Assembly: GCF_009831655.1 (NCBI RefSeq)
Contig: NZ_WRPA01000002.1
Location: forward strand, 248,001-312,000
Direction of reading: 5' to 3'
DNA from: Shewanella insulae
GTDB lineage: Bacteria; Pseudomonadota; Gammaproteobacteria; Enterobacterales; Shewanellaceae
DNA: 64,000 nucleotides
The notes under the pieces: generated by a model
Database searches by the model: none
Told to the model about the DNA's origin: nothing
Seen by the model: only the letters and a program-made list of their open reading frames with translations
Part shown: positions 1 to 9,365 of the stretch, in pieces
How positions within the stretch are numbered: the stretch's first letter is position 1
How the letters are laid out: each line of letters opens with the position of its first letter
Position numbers and translations under genes: made by a program

Positions 1-48
1 ATAGACTTCGAGAACATCTTTGTATCTTTCTTTAATCTCCTGTTCCAT
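1..48 (-). CDS. Partial gene leaving the window, N-terminal 16 codons
   Basis: An ATG overlaps the stop codon of the ParA gene by one base (TAATG) and opens a reading frame that runs off the left edge. The visible residues are MEQEIKERYKDVLEVY, a charged, helix-prone start. A purine-rich stretch inside the end of the ParA gene could serve as ribosome binding site, and the overlap suggests translational coupling. It is therefore probably the partner of the ParA ATPase. Sixteen residues are too few to name a family. Confidence 0.55.
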   Translation of the reverse strand, partial: MEQEIKERYKDVLEVY

Positions 49-1148
49 TAATCCTCTAACCCCTCTAATCTAGTTAGAAGATCCTCTGCAAAGGAGTGAT
101 AGAGGGCCCTTTTTTCGAAATACATCTCACGATTACCCGATATAGTAGGCCTATCTTCAGCGAGTAAATTTGTTTGATTTGGGACGTCCCAGATAGGCAC
201 TCTATATTTCTGCGCCATTGAAGGAAGGGTATTATGCGAGTGCATAACAGACTTATAGCCTATAGGTGAACCTATAACTTCTTCGCCTAAGTGATCATAA
301 CATTCTGCAGGTATATGTGTTTTTATTGAGCTTGGCAATCGATTTACGTATGAATAATGTGCCGCCGCAAGATCAAGCTCATTCTGGCCAGTATACTTCT
401 TAGCATTGTAGATGGTGAAGCCGAGAAACTTTACAAAGCTCTTTGGAAATACAGCTCGCTTTTTGTCAGGTAGCAGGCTATACATCGTTTCAAATTGATT
501 TTTCCAGATTTTAAGCGCTTGGCCAATATTTGTAATACCGAATGTTGAGAACATGTCGGGCATACACGGCACAAAGAAGCCAGTAGACATCGATATGAGA
601 ATTCTGTTTAAAATTCCCAGGCTCGGAGATGTATCAATTATTACGTACTCATAGCCATATTTATCTCCTGCTTCTAGGCAAATATTTCTAATGCTTGTTA
701 TTACTCTTAGAGCTTGAGGGTCGCCTAGAAATGCATCACTCCAAGATTTTGATATTTTATCTTCATAAGAGTGAAGGCTTAATCGACCGGGAATCAACCC
801 TAAATTATTATTGATTTCATAGACGCTTCCCAAGCTAAATGACTCAAATACACCATCTTCAATTGGCTTAAGTAAACAATGAATTGATCTTGGTTTCTCG
901 ACGAATTTTTCAAAGGATTCACCTGATTCTTCCAAGGCAGCTTGGAAATCCTCAATGTAAGGTTCTTCCTCTGTCCAAAGCTCTTCCAATTTCTCAGGAG
1001 AAATGCACTGTAGAGTCAAATTAGATTGAGGATCGAGGTCAATCATTAACGTTTTCTTCCCCATCTCTGACAAAGCACAAGCTAAGTGAAAGCTTAGGGT
1101 AGATTTACCTACACCACCTTTGTTGTTAAAAACTGATACGATCTTCAA
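48..1148 (-). CDS. ParA/MinD-type ATPase of an accessory segment
   Basis: A 366-residue P-loop ATPase of the ParA/Soj/MinD class. The deviant Walker A motif KGGVGKST lies at residues 10-17, the Walker A' motif LMIDLDPQSN near 34-43 and the Walker B/switch motif VIIDTSPS near 169-176. The protein is longer than chromosomal Soj (about 260), with extra segments at about 50-115 and 210-310. There is no N-terminal HTH as in P1-type ParA. The gene is clearly more AT-rich than the core genes to its right, which points to horizontal transfer. Its downstream neighbour overlaps it by one base. No ParB is visible, so it may belong to a plasmid-derived, phage-derived or defence-type cassette rather than to chromosome partition. 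The family is secure; the role is unknown. Confidence 0.85.
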   Translation of the reverse strand: MKIVSVFNNKGGVGKSTLSFHLACALSEMGKKTLMIDLDPQSNLTLQCISPEKLEELWTEEEPYIEDFQAALEESGESFEKFVEKPRSIHCLLKPIEDGVFESFSLGSVYEINNNLGLIPGRLSLHSYEDKISKSWSDAFLGDPQALRVITSIRNICLEAGDKYGYEYVIIDTSPSLGILNRILISMSTGFFVPCMPDMFSTFGITNIGQALKIWKNQFETMYSLLPDKKRAVFPKSFVKFLGFTIYNAKKYTGQNELDLAAAHYSYVNRLPSSIKTHIPAECYDHLGEEVIGSPIGYKSVMHSHNTLPSMAQKYRVPIWDVPNQTNLLAEDRPTISGNREMYFEKRALYHSFAEDLLTRLEGLED

Positions 1149-1198
1149 TTAGTACTCCTCAGTTGATAATTAGTGTGCCTTAACAGCTTATTAGTGAG

Positions 1199-1227
1199 AC
1201 CTTGCAAGGTACGCTACCTTGTAAGGT
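1199..1227. repeat. Tandem palindromes ACCTTGYAAGGT upstream of parA
   Basis: Two copies of a 12-bp palindrome stand side by side: ACCTTGCAAGGT (perfect) and ACCTTGTAAGGT (one off at the centre). They are separated by five bases, a 17-bp centre-to-centre period. They begin about 50 bases upstream of the ParA start, where an operator or a parS-like site would be expected. As RNA the two copies could also pair with each other (CTTGCAAGGTA with TACCTTGTAAG). I infer a binding site for a dimeric regulator or a partition partner. Confidence 0.6.
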
Positions 1228-1459
1228 AGGAGACCAAGCATGTAAATAAATGGGGTCAGTGTAGACTTTTGAGGTCGTTTGTTGGCGCATGGTGGTTGGC
1301 TTTTCCTTCCCTGAATAACGTAGTCGATGTTTGATTCGAGTTCACCTAGCTCTGTCCTTGATTGGTTACACATTAAGCTATTGATCAGGCAGCAATCAAC
1401 ATGTTCAGTCACATTTCCGCGCGTTTTTTATTAAAAAGAATAACTTGTCTCAATGCCAT

Positions 1460-1660
1460 CTAAGTAAGGCCAAATCGAAGAGACGTTAGATACCCAGTGT
1501 AAACACGATTTTGGCCTTCGAAATCAGGGATGATTTCGCAGAGCCCACATGGATGTTCACGAACAACCTCCCTGTTTAAAGGCCAGTTCGGCATCCATGC
1601 CTCTCGTTCGTTAGCTTGAAGCTGCGCTTCACTCACCGAGCCAAAATAGTGTTTGCACAT
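1460..1660 (-). CDS. Doubtful small protein, 66 aa
   Basis: The reading frame starts with ATG and has a fairly ordinary amino-acid composition for a short protein (two Trp, a PCGLCE motif near residue 38). No Shine-Dalgarno sequence precedes the start and I do not recognise the protein. It could be a real small gene of the island edge, the remnant of a longer gene, or chance. Confidence 0.2.
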   Translation of the reverse strand: MCKHYFGSVSEAQLQANEREAWMPNWPLNREVVREHPCGLCEIIPDFEGQNRVYTGYLTSLRFGLT

Positions 1661-1947
1661 AAGGTCGTTCTTTCACATCCATGTGATCACGACATTGGTA
1701 TATCCTTATACTGCACCCACCGCAGGTGATAGGTTGCCATGAAGGTGCGACCTTCAAACATCCATCCAACACCTATGCCGCCACGGGCTAACATTCGAAT
1801 CCCATCACCAGTTGCTCAAGCCGAATCCCCCAAAATCTAATCCAAAAAACTGAAATTTGTGCAGCCCACAAAAAAATCAAACTTTTCTAAATTTTATCCA
1901 TTAAAATTACCCCACCTTTGCATCAACAACAAAAAACAGAACCCATA

Positions 1948-2991
1948 ATGCAAACCCTAATTCCATTTACCGCCGAGCGCTGCCAGGACTTTGTCGCCGA
2001 GCGCGAGGGCGAAACCAAGATAGGCCAGACCCTGCACTGTTATGAGGGCAAGGCGCCACTGAGTGAGCAGCTGGCAAAGGCTAAGGCCGACGGCGTGCGC
2101 TTCGTCATCCTTGGGATAGGCGAAGATATCGGCCCCAGGGCCAATCTGGGACGCGGCGGCGCCGTCGATGGTTTCGAGGCCGCCATGGCGCAGTTTTGTA
2201 ACTTCCAGTCGAACCAGTTTCTCGACGGTAACCACTGCATGGTGCTGGGGCAAATTGCCACTGACGATCTACAGCTGCCAGAGGGCAGCAGCGCAAAGAT
2301 CTTAAGGGAGAATGTCGACAGGCTAGATGAGCGGGTGATAGAGATAGTCGGCGAGATCATGGCGGCAGGCCTGGAGCCAATTGTGATTGGCGGCGGGCAT
2401 AACAACGCCTATGGCCTCTTGATGGCCACCAAGAAGGTAGCTGGCCGCCCCGTAGCCGCGGTCAACCTGGATCCCCACTCTGACTTTCGCCCGCGCGAGG
2501 GCCGCCACAGCGGCAATGGCTTTAGCTACGCCGCCGCCAGCGGCGCCCTGGGTCACTACCATGTGCTGGGACTGCACGAGCTGAAAAACAGTCAGCAGAC
2601 CCTGGAGCAGCTGAGTGCCTTCGGCGGCAAGTGGCACACGCTGCAGGCCATCTGGGTGAGACGCGAGATCAGCCTGGAGCTGGCACTGAAGACGATAGTT
2701 GAGGATCTCAACGCCAGCGATCTGCCGGTGGCGCTGGAACTGGATCTCGATGCCATCACTAACATGCCCAGCAGCGCCTCGACGGCGGCGGGTATTCCCC
2801 TGCTGGACGCCCTCTATTATGTGAATCAAGTCGCCAGCAAGACCCCGGCCGCCTACCTGCATCTGGCCGAGGCGGCCCCCAGCTGTCACGTGGCGGGTGT
2901 CGAGGCCGGTCGCCGGGAGACGGGTCAGAGCATAGCCGAGCTGATCTACGCTTTTATTCAGGGGCGACAGGCACAGCATCCCCTGGGATAA
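1948..2991 (+). CDS. Arginase-family hydrolase, probably formimidoylglutamase
   Basis: A 347-residue ureohydrolase-fold enzyme (arginase/agmatinase/formimidoylglutamase family), which hydrolyses a guanidino or formimino group at a dinuclear manganese centre. The metal-binding motifs are all visible: GGGHNNAYG, NLDPHSDFR (the DxHxD motif) and ELDLDAI (the DxD motif). In Shewanella the likeliest member is formimidoylglutamase of histidine breakdown, but no other hut gene is nearby, so the substrate is not settled. The ATG start is preferred over an in-frame TTG ten codons earlier; neither has a good ribosome binding site. The gene stands alone, upstream of ubiE with a 210-bp gap. Confidence 0.75.
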   Translation: MQTLIPFTAERCQDFVAEREGETKIGQTLHCYEGKAPLSEQLAKAKADGVRFVILGIGEDIGPRANLGRGGAVDGFEAAMAQFCNFQSNQFLDGNHCMVLGQIATDDLQLPEGSSAKILRENVDRLDERVIEIVGEIMAAGLEPIVIGGGHNNAYGLLMATKKVAGRPVAAVNLDPHSDFRPREGRHSGNGFSYAAASGALGHYHVLGLHELKNSQQTLEQLSAFGGKWHTLQAIWVRREISLELALKTIVEDLNASDLPVALELDLDAITNMPSSASTAAGIPLLDALYYVNQVASKTPAAYLHLAEAAPSCHVAGVEAGRRETGQSIAELIYAFIQGRQAQHPLG

Positions 2992-3204
2992 GCCAATCGG
3001 CGCATTTGGCATATTGCTAATATTATGCTGTAATGCGCTCCTCGTTTTTGAAACTCTAGTTTAAACTCTGCGCTATCACGCATTTTTCAATTAATTGTGC
3101 GCGGATTATTTACATCGATCACAGAGTGATAGACCAATGATTCAGCAAACCGAGTCAATCACTTACACTCGCGGTTAACAGCAGCAATAAACAGGAAGCC
3201 AGTA

Positions 3205-3960
3205 ATGTCAGAGGGCAGCTCAAACAGTACCCATTTTGGATATAAAACGGTCGAAGCTGAGAAGAAGGCAGACCTAGTGGCCGACGTATTTCACTCGGTC
3301 GCCGCCAAATACGACATCATGAACGATGTCATGTCCTTTGGTATTCACCGTCTGTGGAAGCGTTTTACCATAGAGAGTGCGGGTGCGCGTCCGGGCATGA
3401 AGGTACTGGATCTCGCCGGCGGCACAGGCGACCTTACCGCCAAGTTTTCCCATATCGTGGGCAACACAGGTCAGGTGACCCTGGCCGACATCAACGATTC
3501 CATGCTGAAGGTGGGCCGCGAGAAGCTGCGTAACCGTGGCGTAGTGGGTAACGTCAACTATGTGCAGGCGAACGCCGAGGCACTGCCATTCCCTGACAAC
3601 CACTTCGATATCATCACCATCGCCTTCGGACTGCGTAACGTAACAGACAAGGATGCGGCGATCCGCTCTATGCTGCGCGTGCTTAAGCCAGGCGGCAAGC
3701 TGCTGATCCTCGAATTCTCTAAGCCACAGCACGACCTGATGCGTAAGGTCTACGATCTTTACAGCTTCAAGATACTGCCTAAGATGGGCGATATCATCAC
3801 CCAGGATGCCGGCAGCTATGAGTATCTGGCCGAATCTATCCGTATGCATCCGGATCAGGAAACCCTTAAAGGAATGATGGTAGATGCCGGATTCGAGCAG
3901 GTGGAATACACCAATATGACAGACGGTATCGTCGCCCTGCACAAGGGTTACAAGTTCTAA
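3205..3960 (+). CDS. ubiE: UbiE, ubiquinone/menaquinone C-methyltransferase
   Basis: A 251-residue SAM-dependent methyltransferase that C-methylates demethylmenaquinol and the 2-methoxy-6-polyprenyl benzoquinol intermediate. It therefore serves both menaquinone and ubiquinone synthesis. SAM motif I ([10 protein letters not shown]) is at residues 67-76, the N-terminal [13 protein letters not shown] block is typical of the family, and the C-terminus HKGYKF is characteristic. Length matches the E. coli enzyme (251). A ribosome binding site (AGGAAG) precedes the ATG. A strong terminator follows, so ubiE can be transcribed apart from ubiJ-ubiB, although the three are functionally linked. Confidence 0.96.
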   Translation: MSEGSSNSTHFGYKTVEAEKKADLVADVFHSVAAKYDIMNDVMSFGIHRLWKRFTIESAGARPGMKVLDLAGGTGDLTAKFSHIVGNTGQVTLADINDSMLKVGREKLRNRGVVGNVNYVQANAEALPFPDNHFDIITIAFGLRNVTDKDAAIRSMLRVLKPGGKLLILEFSKPQHDLMRKVYDLYSFKILPKMGDIITQDAGSYEYLAESIRMHPDQETLKGMMVDAGFEQVEYTNMTDGIVALHKGYKF

Positions 3961-3993
3961 TATTGGTTTGAATATCAATTCTTATTTCGAAAG

Positions 3994-4019
3994 AGGCCCC
4001 GCACAGTCGGGGCCTTTTT
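3994..4019 (+). terminator. Terminator after ubiE
   Basis: An 8-bp GC-rich stem AGGCCCCG/CGGGGCCT with a six-base loop is followed by five T residues: a rho-independent terminator. Confidence 0.9.
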
Positions 4020-4183
4020 GTTTGCTAGCTCTTCCTTGCCCACACACCCCAAATCCTACTGAATAAATTAGCTTTATCCTTAGCCCTTTTACCGCCAGTT
4101 TAGTGTAGAATAGCGTCACCTTTGCGCCGTCATCATTTAATGACGAGCCCAGCAGCCAACGATTCACAGGTCTTAGGTAACGC

Positions 4184-4807
4184 ATGAAACGTGAAATTGC
4201 ATTGCTGATCTGTGCGGCCCTCGAAACCGCACTCAAAAAAGTAACTCAGCAGTCTCCCGGCGCCTACGCCAAACTCCACAACCTGCAGGGGCGAGTACTC
4301 TGTCTCGAACTCAGTCAACTGGGCTGGCCCATCTACCTGCTGTTTGCCAAAGAGATTCAAGTCTTTAGCCAATATGACGGCGAGGTGACGACCAAGGTTT
4401 ATGCCGATATGACCACCCTCTATAAGCTGACCGAGGGCGCCAACCTTACCGAGCTGATCAAGCAAGACAAGCTCACCCTGGAAGGGGATCTCAACCTGCT
4501 ACAGAGCTTTAGCCACTTCTTGCAGCAGGTGGAGTTCGACTTTGCCGAGCCCCTGTCGCGCTACATAGGCGATGCGCCAACCCATCTGCTCACCGAGGGC
4601 GCCAAGCAGCTGAAACAACAGCTGACTCAGGTGCTGAACAAGAGCTGGGATCATATGGGCCAGCTGACCACAGAAGAGTATCGCCTGAGCCCACATAAGA
4701 TAGAACTTGTTCATTTTAGTGATAGAATCGAACAACTTAAGGCCGATACCGACGCCTTAAGCCAACGGATTGAGCGACTCATAAACAAGGCAAACAGCAA
4801 CAGATGA
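4184..4807 (+). CDS. ubiJ: UbiJ, accessory factor of ubiquinone synthesis (SCP2 domain)
   Basis: A 207-residue protein with an N-terminal sterol-carrier-type (SCP2) lipid-binding domain (about residues 10-110) and a C-terminal coiled coil (about 170-205). This is the layout of UbiJ, which with UbiK organises the soluble ubiquinone-synthesis complex and binds hydrophobic intermediates. E. coli UbiJ is of similar size and likewise lies between ubiE and ubiB. The stop codon overlaps the ubiB start by four bases (ATGA), implying translational coupling. Confidence 0.92.
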   Translation: MKREIALLICAALETALKKVTQQSPGAYAKLHNLQGRVLCLELSQLGWPIYLLFAKEIQVFSQYDGEVTTKVYADMTTLYKLTEGANLTELIKQDKLTLEGDLNLLQSFSHFLQQVEFDFAEPLSRYIGDAPTHLLTEGAKQLKQQLTQVLNKSWDHMGQLTTEEYRLSPHKIELVHFSDRIEQLKADTDALSQRIERLINKANSNR

Positions 4808-6453
4808 CAATCAAAAGCATGCGGCGCGCATACCAAGTCGTAAAGACGGTGCTTCAATATGGTCTGGATGATCTTATCCCCGCTAAGCTCAAACCCTGGT
4901 ATTTCAGGCTGCTGCGCTGGAGCTTATTCTGGTTAACCAACCAACATAAAGACAAGGTAGGCGGCGAGCGTCTCAAGCTGGCGATGCAGGAGCTGGGCCC
5001 CGTCTACATCAAGTTTGGTCAGATGCTGTCGACCCGCCGGGACCTTCTCAGCGACGAGTGGGCCGAAGAGCTGGCCATGCTGCAAGACAGGGTGCCCCCC
5101 TTCGACAGCGCCATCGCCCGCACCCAGATAGAGACAGAGCTCGGCGCCCCCATAGAGACCTATTTCGACAACTTCGACGACACGCCGCTGGCCTCTGCTT
5201 CTATCTCTCAGGTGCATACCGCCACCCTCAAGTCTAACGGCGAAGAGGTGGTGCTCAAGGTGCTCAGACCCAATGTGGAAGAGAAGGTCCACGCGGATCT
5301 GCAATTGATGACCCAGAGTGCCCAGGTGCTGGAGACCCTACTGGGCCACGGCAACCGCCTGCGCCCCGCCGAGGTGGTGGAAGACTACCGCACCACCATT
5401 GAAGGCGAGCTCAACCTCAAGCTCGAGGCGCTCAACGCCATCAAGCTCAGAAACAACTTCATCGATTCGGGCGCCCTCTACATCCCTAAGATGTATGAAG
5501 AATTTTGCTTTACCCGCCTGATTGTCATGGAACGCATCTATGGCGTGCCGGTGTCGGACAGGGCCGCTCTGGAAGCCCAGGGCACCAACCTCAAGCTGCT
5601 GGCCGAGCGTGGCGTCGAGCTCTTCTTTACCCAGGTGTTTCGCGACAATTTCTTCCATGCCGACATGCATCCCGGCAACATCTTTGTCAGCACAGAGCAT
5701 CCGGAAGATCCCTTCTACATAGGGCTAGACTGCGGCATCATGGGCACTCTCACAGAGCAGGATAAACGCTATCTGGCAGAGAACTTCCTGGCCTTCTTCA
5801 ACCGCGACTATACCCGCATCGCCCAGCTCTATATCGAGTCGGGCTGGGTAGCGGCCGACACCGACTTGGTGGCCTTCGAGCAGGCGATAAAGGTGGTGTG
5901 CGAACCCATGTTTAACAAGCCGCTGGATGAGATCTCCTTCGGCCATGTGCTGCTGGAGCTGTTTCGCACCGCCCGCCGTTTCGACATGGTGGTACAGCCT
6001 CAGCTAGTGCTGCTGGAGAAGACCCTGCTCTATATCGAAGGACTGGGACGTCAGCTCTACCCTCAGCTGGATCTCTGGCAGACGGCCAAGCCCTTCCTGG
6101 AGAGCTGGATGGCCGAGCAGATGGGCCCCATGGGCATGGCGAAGAAGATCAAGAAACAGTTCCCCTACTGGACAGACAAGTTGCCTGAGCTGCCTGAACT
6201 TGTCTATGACAACCTGAAAATGGGTAAAAATTTCGTCAATAGCCAGAATCAGCTGCTGGATCGCTACCTGAAGCAGCAGCAAAAAGCCCATAAAAGCAAC
6301 TACCTTTTGATCACATCAGCAGTTTTAGTGATCTGTGGCAGTATTTTGTTTTCTCAAAACGCTACACTATGGGCCTCTTATGCTTGTATCGGCATCGGCG
6401 CAACCTTCTGGTTACTCGGATGGCGATCTAGACCAAAGAATCGCAAATTTTAG
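4804..6453 (+). CDS. ubiB: UbiB, ABC1/ADCK-type atypical kinase/ATPase of ubiquinone synthesis
   Basis: A 549-residue member of the UbiB/COQ8 family of atypical kinases, needed for early ubiquinone synthesis and thought to act as a membrane-bound ATPase that mobilises lipid precursors. Family signatures are the KxGQ motif (KFGQ, residues 70-73), the alanine-rich nucleotide loop ASASISQVH (about 130-138), HADMHPGN (285-292) and the metal-binding LDCG. Two membrane helices lie at the C-terminus (about residues 498-542). Length matches E. coli (546). Confidence 0.96.
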   Translation: MTIKSMRRAYQVVKTVLQYGLDDLIPAKLKPWYFRLLRWSLFWLTNQHKDKVGGERLKLAMQELGPVYIKFGQMLSTRRDLLSDEWAEELAMLQDRVPPFDSAIARTQIETELGAPIETYFDNFDDTPLASASISQVHTATLKSNGEEVVLKVLRPNVEEKVHADLQLMTQSAQVLETLLGHGNRLRPAEVVEDYRTTIEGELNLKLEALNAIKLRNNFIDSGALYIPKMYEEFCFTRLIVMERIYGVPVSDRAALEAQGTNLKLLAERGVELFFTQVFRDNFFHADMHPGNIFVSTEHPEDPFYIGLDCGIMGTLTEQDKRYLAENFLAFFNRDYTRIAQLYIESGWVAADTDLVAFEQAIKVVCEPMFNKPLDEISFGHVLLELFRTARRFDMVVQPQLVLLEKTLLYIEGLGRQLYPQLDLWQTAKPFLESWMAEQMGPMGMAKKIKKQFPYWTDKLPELPELVYDNLKMGKNFVNSQNQLLDRYLKQQQKAHKSNYLLITSAVLVICGSILFSQNATLWASYACIGIGATFWLLGWRSRPKNRKF

Positions 6454-6513
6454 CTAGCACTAAATAACCAAAGGGTCATAATAGGACCAGTATTACATCA
6501 AGAGGAAAGTTAC

Positions 6514-6744
6514 ATGGGTGGCATCAGTATTTGGCAACTTCTTATCATTGCTTTAATCGTTGTTTTGCTTTTCGGAACTAAGAAATTGCGCTCTCTAGGT
6601 GGTGACCTCGGCGGTGCTGTTAAAGGCTTCAAGAATGCCATGTCTTCTGAAGAAGAGAAGAAGGCTATCGAAGACGCAAATGCAGAAAAAACTGCTCAGA
6701 CTGAAGAAAAAAAGACTGAGTCCAAGGATAAAGAACAGGCGTAA
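6514..6744 (+). CDS. tatA: TatA, twin-arginine translocase pore subunit
   Basis: A 76-residue protein with one N-terminal membrane helix, a hinge (FGTKKLR) and an amphipathic helix ([16 protein letters not shown]), followed by a charged tail. This is the standard TatA plan. TatA multimers form the size-variable passage for folded proteins. The ribosome binding site AGAGGAAAG precedes the ATG. It heads tatABC, six bases before tatB. A client within this window is NosZ, which has a twin-arginine signal. Confidence 0.95.
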   Translation: MGGISIWQLLIIALIVVLLFGTKKLRSLGGDLGGAVKGFKNAMSSEEEKKAIEDANAEKTAQTEEKKTESKDKEQA

Positions 6745-6750
6745 CTCCTT

Positions 6751-7149
6751 ATGTTCGACGGTATCGGCTTTATGGAGCTGCTGTTGATTGGTATTTTGGG
6801 GCTGGTCGTACTCGGCCCCGAAAGACTACCGGTCGCGGTACGCTCAATTACAGGCTGGATTCGTGCCATGAAACGCATGGCTAACTCGGTAAAAGATGAG
6901 CTGGAGCAGGAGCTTAAGATTGAGCAGCTGCACGCCGATCTCAAGAAGGCGGAAAACCAGGGTCTGAAGAATCTCTCGCCCGAGTTACAGGATTCAATCG
7001 ATCAATTAAAAGAAGCAGCCCAATCTGTTAATCGTCCCTATAAGGTAGAAGATATTGCCAGTGGCAGCGACAATGCCGCCAGCGAGGCGAAACCTGCAGA
7101 GACCACGACAGCCAAGGCCAGCAATTCAACCGAAAAATCTGACGGGTAG
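6751..7149 (+). CDS. tatB: TatB, twin-arginine translocase receptor subunit
   Basis: A 132-residue protein with an N-terminal membrane helix carrying the TatB signature [22 protein letters not shown] long amphipathic and charged helix (about residues 30-90) and an Ala/Thr/Ser-rich tail follow. With TatC it forms the receptor for twin-arginine signal peptides. The glutamate at residue 8 in the helix is the TatB-specific feature that separates it from TatA. It is spaced three bases from tatC. Confidence 0.95.
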   Translation: MFDGIGFMELLLIGILGLVVLGPERLPVAVRSITGWIRAMKRMANSVKDELEQELKIEQLHADLKKAENQGLKNLSPELQDSIDQLKEAAQSVNRPYKVEDIASGSDNAASEAKPAETTTAKASNSTEKSDG

Positions 7150-7152
7150 TTC

Positions 7153-7908
7153 ATGTCGCAACAGCAGCCGTTAATAAGCCACTTGCTCGAGTTACGCAAC
7201 AAGTTGCTCAAAGCCATTGGCAGTGTCCTTCTGGTCTTTATCTGTCTGGTGTACTGGGCAAACGATATCTATCACTACATGGCCACGCCGCTCATGCAGG
7301 CGCTACCCGAGTCCAGTAGTATGATTGCGACCGATGTGGCCGCGCCCTTCTTTGCTCCCTTTAAACTAACGCTGATTCTGGCGTTTTTTATCGCTATTCC
7401 CTATGTCTTGTACCAGATCTGGTCCTTTATCGCGCCAGGCCTCTACAAGCATGAGAAGCGTTTGATGGTGCCACTACTGGCTAGCAGCACCCTACTCTTC
7501 TATCTGGGTATCGCCTTCACCTACTACATAGTGTTTCCCGTGGTATTCGGCTTCTTCACCAGCGTGGCTCCCGAAGGGGTACAGGTGGCGACCGATATCA
7601 GCAGCTACCTGAGCTTCGTGCTCAAGCTGTTCTTCGCCTTCGGACTTGCCTTCGAGATCCCGATTGCCGTGATCTTGCTCTGCTGGGCCGGCGTCACCAC
7701 GGTAGAAGATCTGCGAGCCAAGCGTCCCTACATAGTTGTCGGCGCGTTCGTGATCGGTATGCTGTTAACGCCGCCAGATATCATCTCGCAAACCATGTTG
7801 GCCGTTCCTATGCTGATATTGTTTGAGGGGGGATTGATTGCCGCGCGTTTCTACAGTAAAAAGGACTCTGACGAAGACGAGCTCTCCGAGCAAGACAACG
7901 CTGAGTAA
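7153..7908 (+). CDS. tatC: TatC, twin-arginine translocase receptor subunit
   Basis: A 251-residue polytopic membrane protein with six predicted helices. The N-terminal cytoplasmic motif [13 protein letters not shown] and the conserved glutamate in the membrane segment AFGLAFEIP are TatC hallmarks involved in signal-peptide recognition. Length is close to E. coli TatC (258). The C-terminal tail is acidic. This is the last gene of tatABC; an imperfect hairpin follows. Confidence 0.96.
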   Translation: MSQQQPLISHLLELRNKLLKAIGSVLLVFICLVYWANDIYHYMATPLMQALPESSSMIATDVAAPFFAPFKLTLILAFFIAIPYVLYQIWSFIAPGLYKHEKRLMVPLLASSTLLFYLGIAFTYYIVFPVVFGFFTSVAPEGVQVATDISSYLSFVLKLFFAFGLAFEIPIAVILLCWAGVTTVEDLRAKRPYIVVGAFVIGMLLTPPDIISQTMLAVPMLILFEGGLIAARFYSKKDSDEDELSEQDNAE

Positions 7909-7926
7909 TAGAACAGAATCTTACTT

Positions 7927-7952
7927 CAAGCTATTCGGCCACGGATAGCTTG
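7927..7952 (+). terminator. Possible terminator after tatC
   Basis: Inverted repeat CAAGCTAT/ATAGCTTG with a ten-base loop, followed by a T-rich but interrupted tract. Its position fits the end of the tatABC transcript. The U-tract is weak, so read-through is possible. Confidence 0.5.
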
Positions 7953-8016
7953 TCGTTATTATTTCCCCTCTCTAACTGTCTCGCCGCGAACTCTCCATAA
8001 TAAAAAGGAACTCTAT

Positions 8017-8556
8017 ATGCGCTTACGTTTTGCGGCCCCGACCGGCTGGATAGCTCTCTCCACTCTACTCTTTTCACTCAACGCCTCTGCCGGTATCGAG
8101 CAGCAACTCAGCCAGTGTGCGGCCAAACAAGACAAGCTAGACAGGCTGATCTGCTACGACAAGCTGGCGGCCAAGGTTGGTAACAAGCCTCAGGCCAGCA
8201 GCCATGTGGCACCAGTATCTAAACCCGCTCCAGCGCCACAACCTAAGCCGGCACCACAGGCCGCCGCCGTCGTGGCCAGCACTCCGGCCGCTGCAGAGGC
8301 CAGCTTCGGTAAGGTCTATAAAGAAGAAAAAGCAGAGCTCGACAAGATCAACCTAACGGTTGTATCGATAAGGAAGAATCCACACGGCGCACTGACCATC
8401 ACCTTCGACAACGGCCAGGTATGGAAACAGAACGATTCTCGTCGTTATAAACTCAAAACCGGGGAAAAGGTCTACATAGAGAAGGGCGCCCTTGGCTCTT
8501 TCCTGCTGGGTAAAGAGGATACTAACGCCACCATCAGGGTAAAACGCATCGACTAA
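8017..8556 (+). CDS. Conserved exported protein of unknown function
   Basis: A 179-residue protein with a signal peptide that should be cleaved after NASA (about residue 26). A short Cys-containing segment follows (QCAAKQDKLDRLICYDKLA, two cysteines that may form a disulfide), then a Pro/Ala/Lys-rich linker (about 60-95). The C-terminal domain (about 100-179) contains an FDNGQVWKQ motif. The CYD motif resembles that of other small periplasmic proteins that begin with a C-x-CYD segment. The stop overlaps the tatD start (TAATG), so it is co-translated with tatD. Function is unknown. Confidence 0.75.
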   Translation: MRLRFAAPTGWIALSTLLFSLNASAGIEQQLSQCAAKQDKLDRLICYDKLAAKVGNKPQASSHVAPVSKPAPAPQPKPAPQAAAVVASTPAAAEASFGKVYKEEKAELDKINLTVVSIRKNPHGALTITFDNGQVWKQNDSRRYKLKTGEKVYIEKGALGSFLLGKEDTNATIRVKRID

Positions 8557-9365
8557 TGCCCAGTTACATAGACATAGCTGTCAACCTGGTTGGCAGCCCG
8601 TTAGAACAAGAGTGTGACACGCTAATCAATGATGCGGCGGCCCAAGGGGTATCGCCGCTCATTGTTATTGGCTCCAGCCTAGACGAGAGCCAGCAGGCAA
8701 TCGACTGCGTCGCCCGTTACCCAAACGCCCTCTACACCACGGCGGGGGTGCATCCCCATCACGCCAGCGAGTGGGATGCCGGCAGCCGTGAACGACTCAC
8801 ACAACTTGCAAAACAAACCGGCGTCGTCGCCATCGGCGAGTGCGGCCTCGACTATAACCGCGACTTCTCGCCCCGGCCAAAACAGCGCGAGGCCTTCGAG
8901 GCCCAACTGGCTCTGGCCGTCGAGCTTGAGATGCCGGTGCTGATGCATGAGCGCGATGCCCATGAGGACTTTGCCGCCATACTGCAGCGCTATCGTCCAC
9001 AACTTAAGGGCGCCCTGCTGCACTGCTTTACCGGCAATCGTGCCAGCCTGGAGCGCTACATAGAGTTAGATTTGCACTTAGGGATCACTGGCTGGGTGTG
9101 CGACGAGCGCCGTGGCCAAGAGCTGGCCGAGTTGGTGGTCGACATTCCCGCCGAGCGCATCATGATAGAAACCGACAGTCCCTATCTGCTGCCTCGCAGC
9201 ATGCGACCCAAGCCGAAATCGAGCAAGAACAAGCCGCAATACCTGCCCTACATCAGCCGGGTCATCGCCCAGCTCAGGGGCGAAACTGAGGAGGCCTTTG
9301 CCCGTCAGGCCTATCACAACAGCTGCGCCTTCTTCGGCCTAGAAGCGGACTATGAGCCCCTTTAA
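8556..9365 (+). CDS. tatD: TatD, metal-dependent 3'-5' exonuclease
   Basis: A 269-residue TatD-family TIM-barrel nuclease. The segment DIAVNL replaces the DxHxH metal motif seen in the YcfH-type paralogues, which is the TatD pattern. Other conserved sites are TAGVHPHH, GECGLDYNRD, HERDAH, HCFTG and IETDSPYLLPR. The E. coli homologue acts on single-stranded DNA and RNA and is linked to oxidative DNA damage; it is not part of the Tat exporter despite its name. It overlaps both neighbours, by one base upstream and 14 bases downstream. Confidence 0.94.
   Translation: MPSYIDIAVNLVGSPLEQECDTLINDAAAQGVSPLIVIGSSLDESQQAIDCVARYPNALYTTAGVHPHHASEWDAGSRERLTQLAKQTGVVAIGECGLDYNRDFSPRPKQREAFEAQLALAVELEMPVLMHERDAHEDFAAILQRYRPQLKGALLHCFTGNRASLERYIELDLHLGITGWVCDERRGQELAELVVDIPAERIMIETDSPYLLPRSMRPKPKSSKNKPQYLPYISRVIAQLRGETEEAFARQAYHNSCAFFGLEADYEPL

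Larger units (their letters stand above)
1149..1947. other. 800-bp junction between accessory segment and core genome
   Basis: This AT-rich stretch separates parA from the arginase-family gene. It holds the tandem palindromes near its left end, two weak minus-strand reading frames (1191-1412, 73 codons from GTG; 1460-1660, 66 codons from ATG, with a CGLC motif), and a 7-bp inverted repeat at 1740-1756 (TGAAGGT/ACCTTCA). Neither reading frame has a convincing ribosome binding site. They may be remnants of island genes. No tRNA end or clear direct-repeat attachment site was recognised. Confidence 0.4.

Noticed and set aside
1191..1412. A 73-codon minus-strand frame from GTG
   Set aside because: No real ribosome binding site, it runs through the tandem palindromes, and the composition is not protein-like.
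1790..1820. ATTCGAATCCCATCACCA resembles a tRNA T-loop and CCA end
   Set aside because: The bases flanking the loop cannot form a T stem and no anticodon or D arm precedes it, so it is not a tRNA or a recognisable tRNA fragment.
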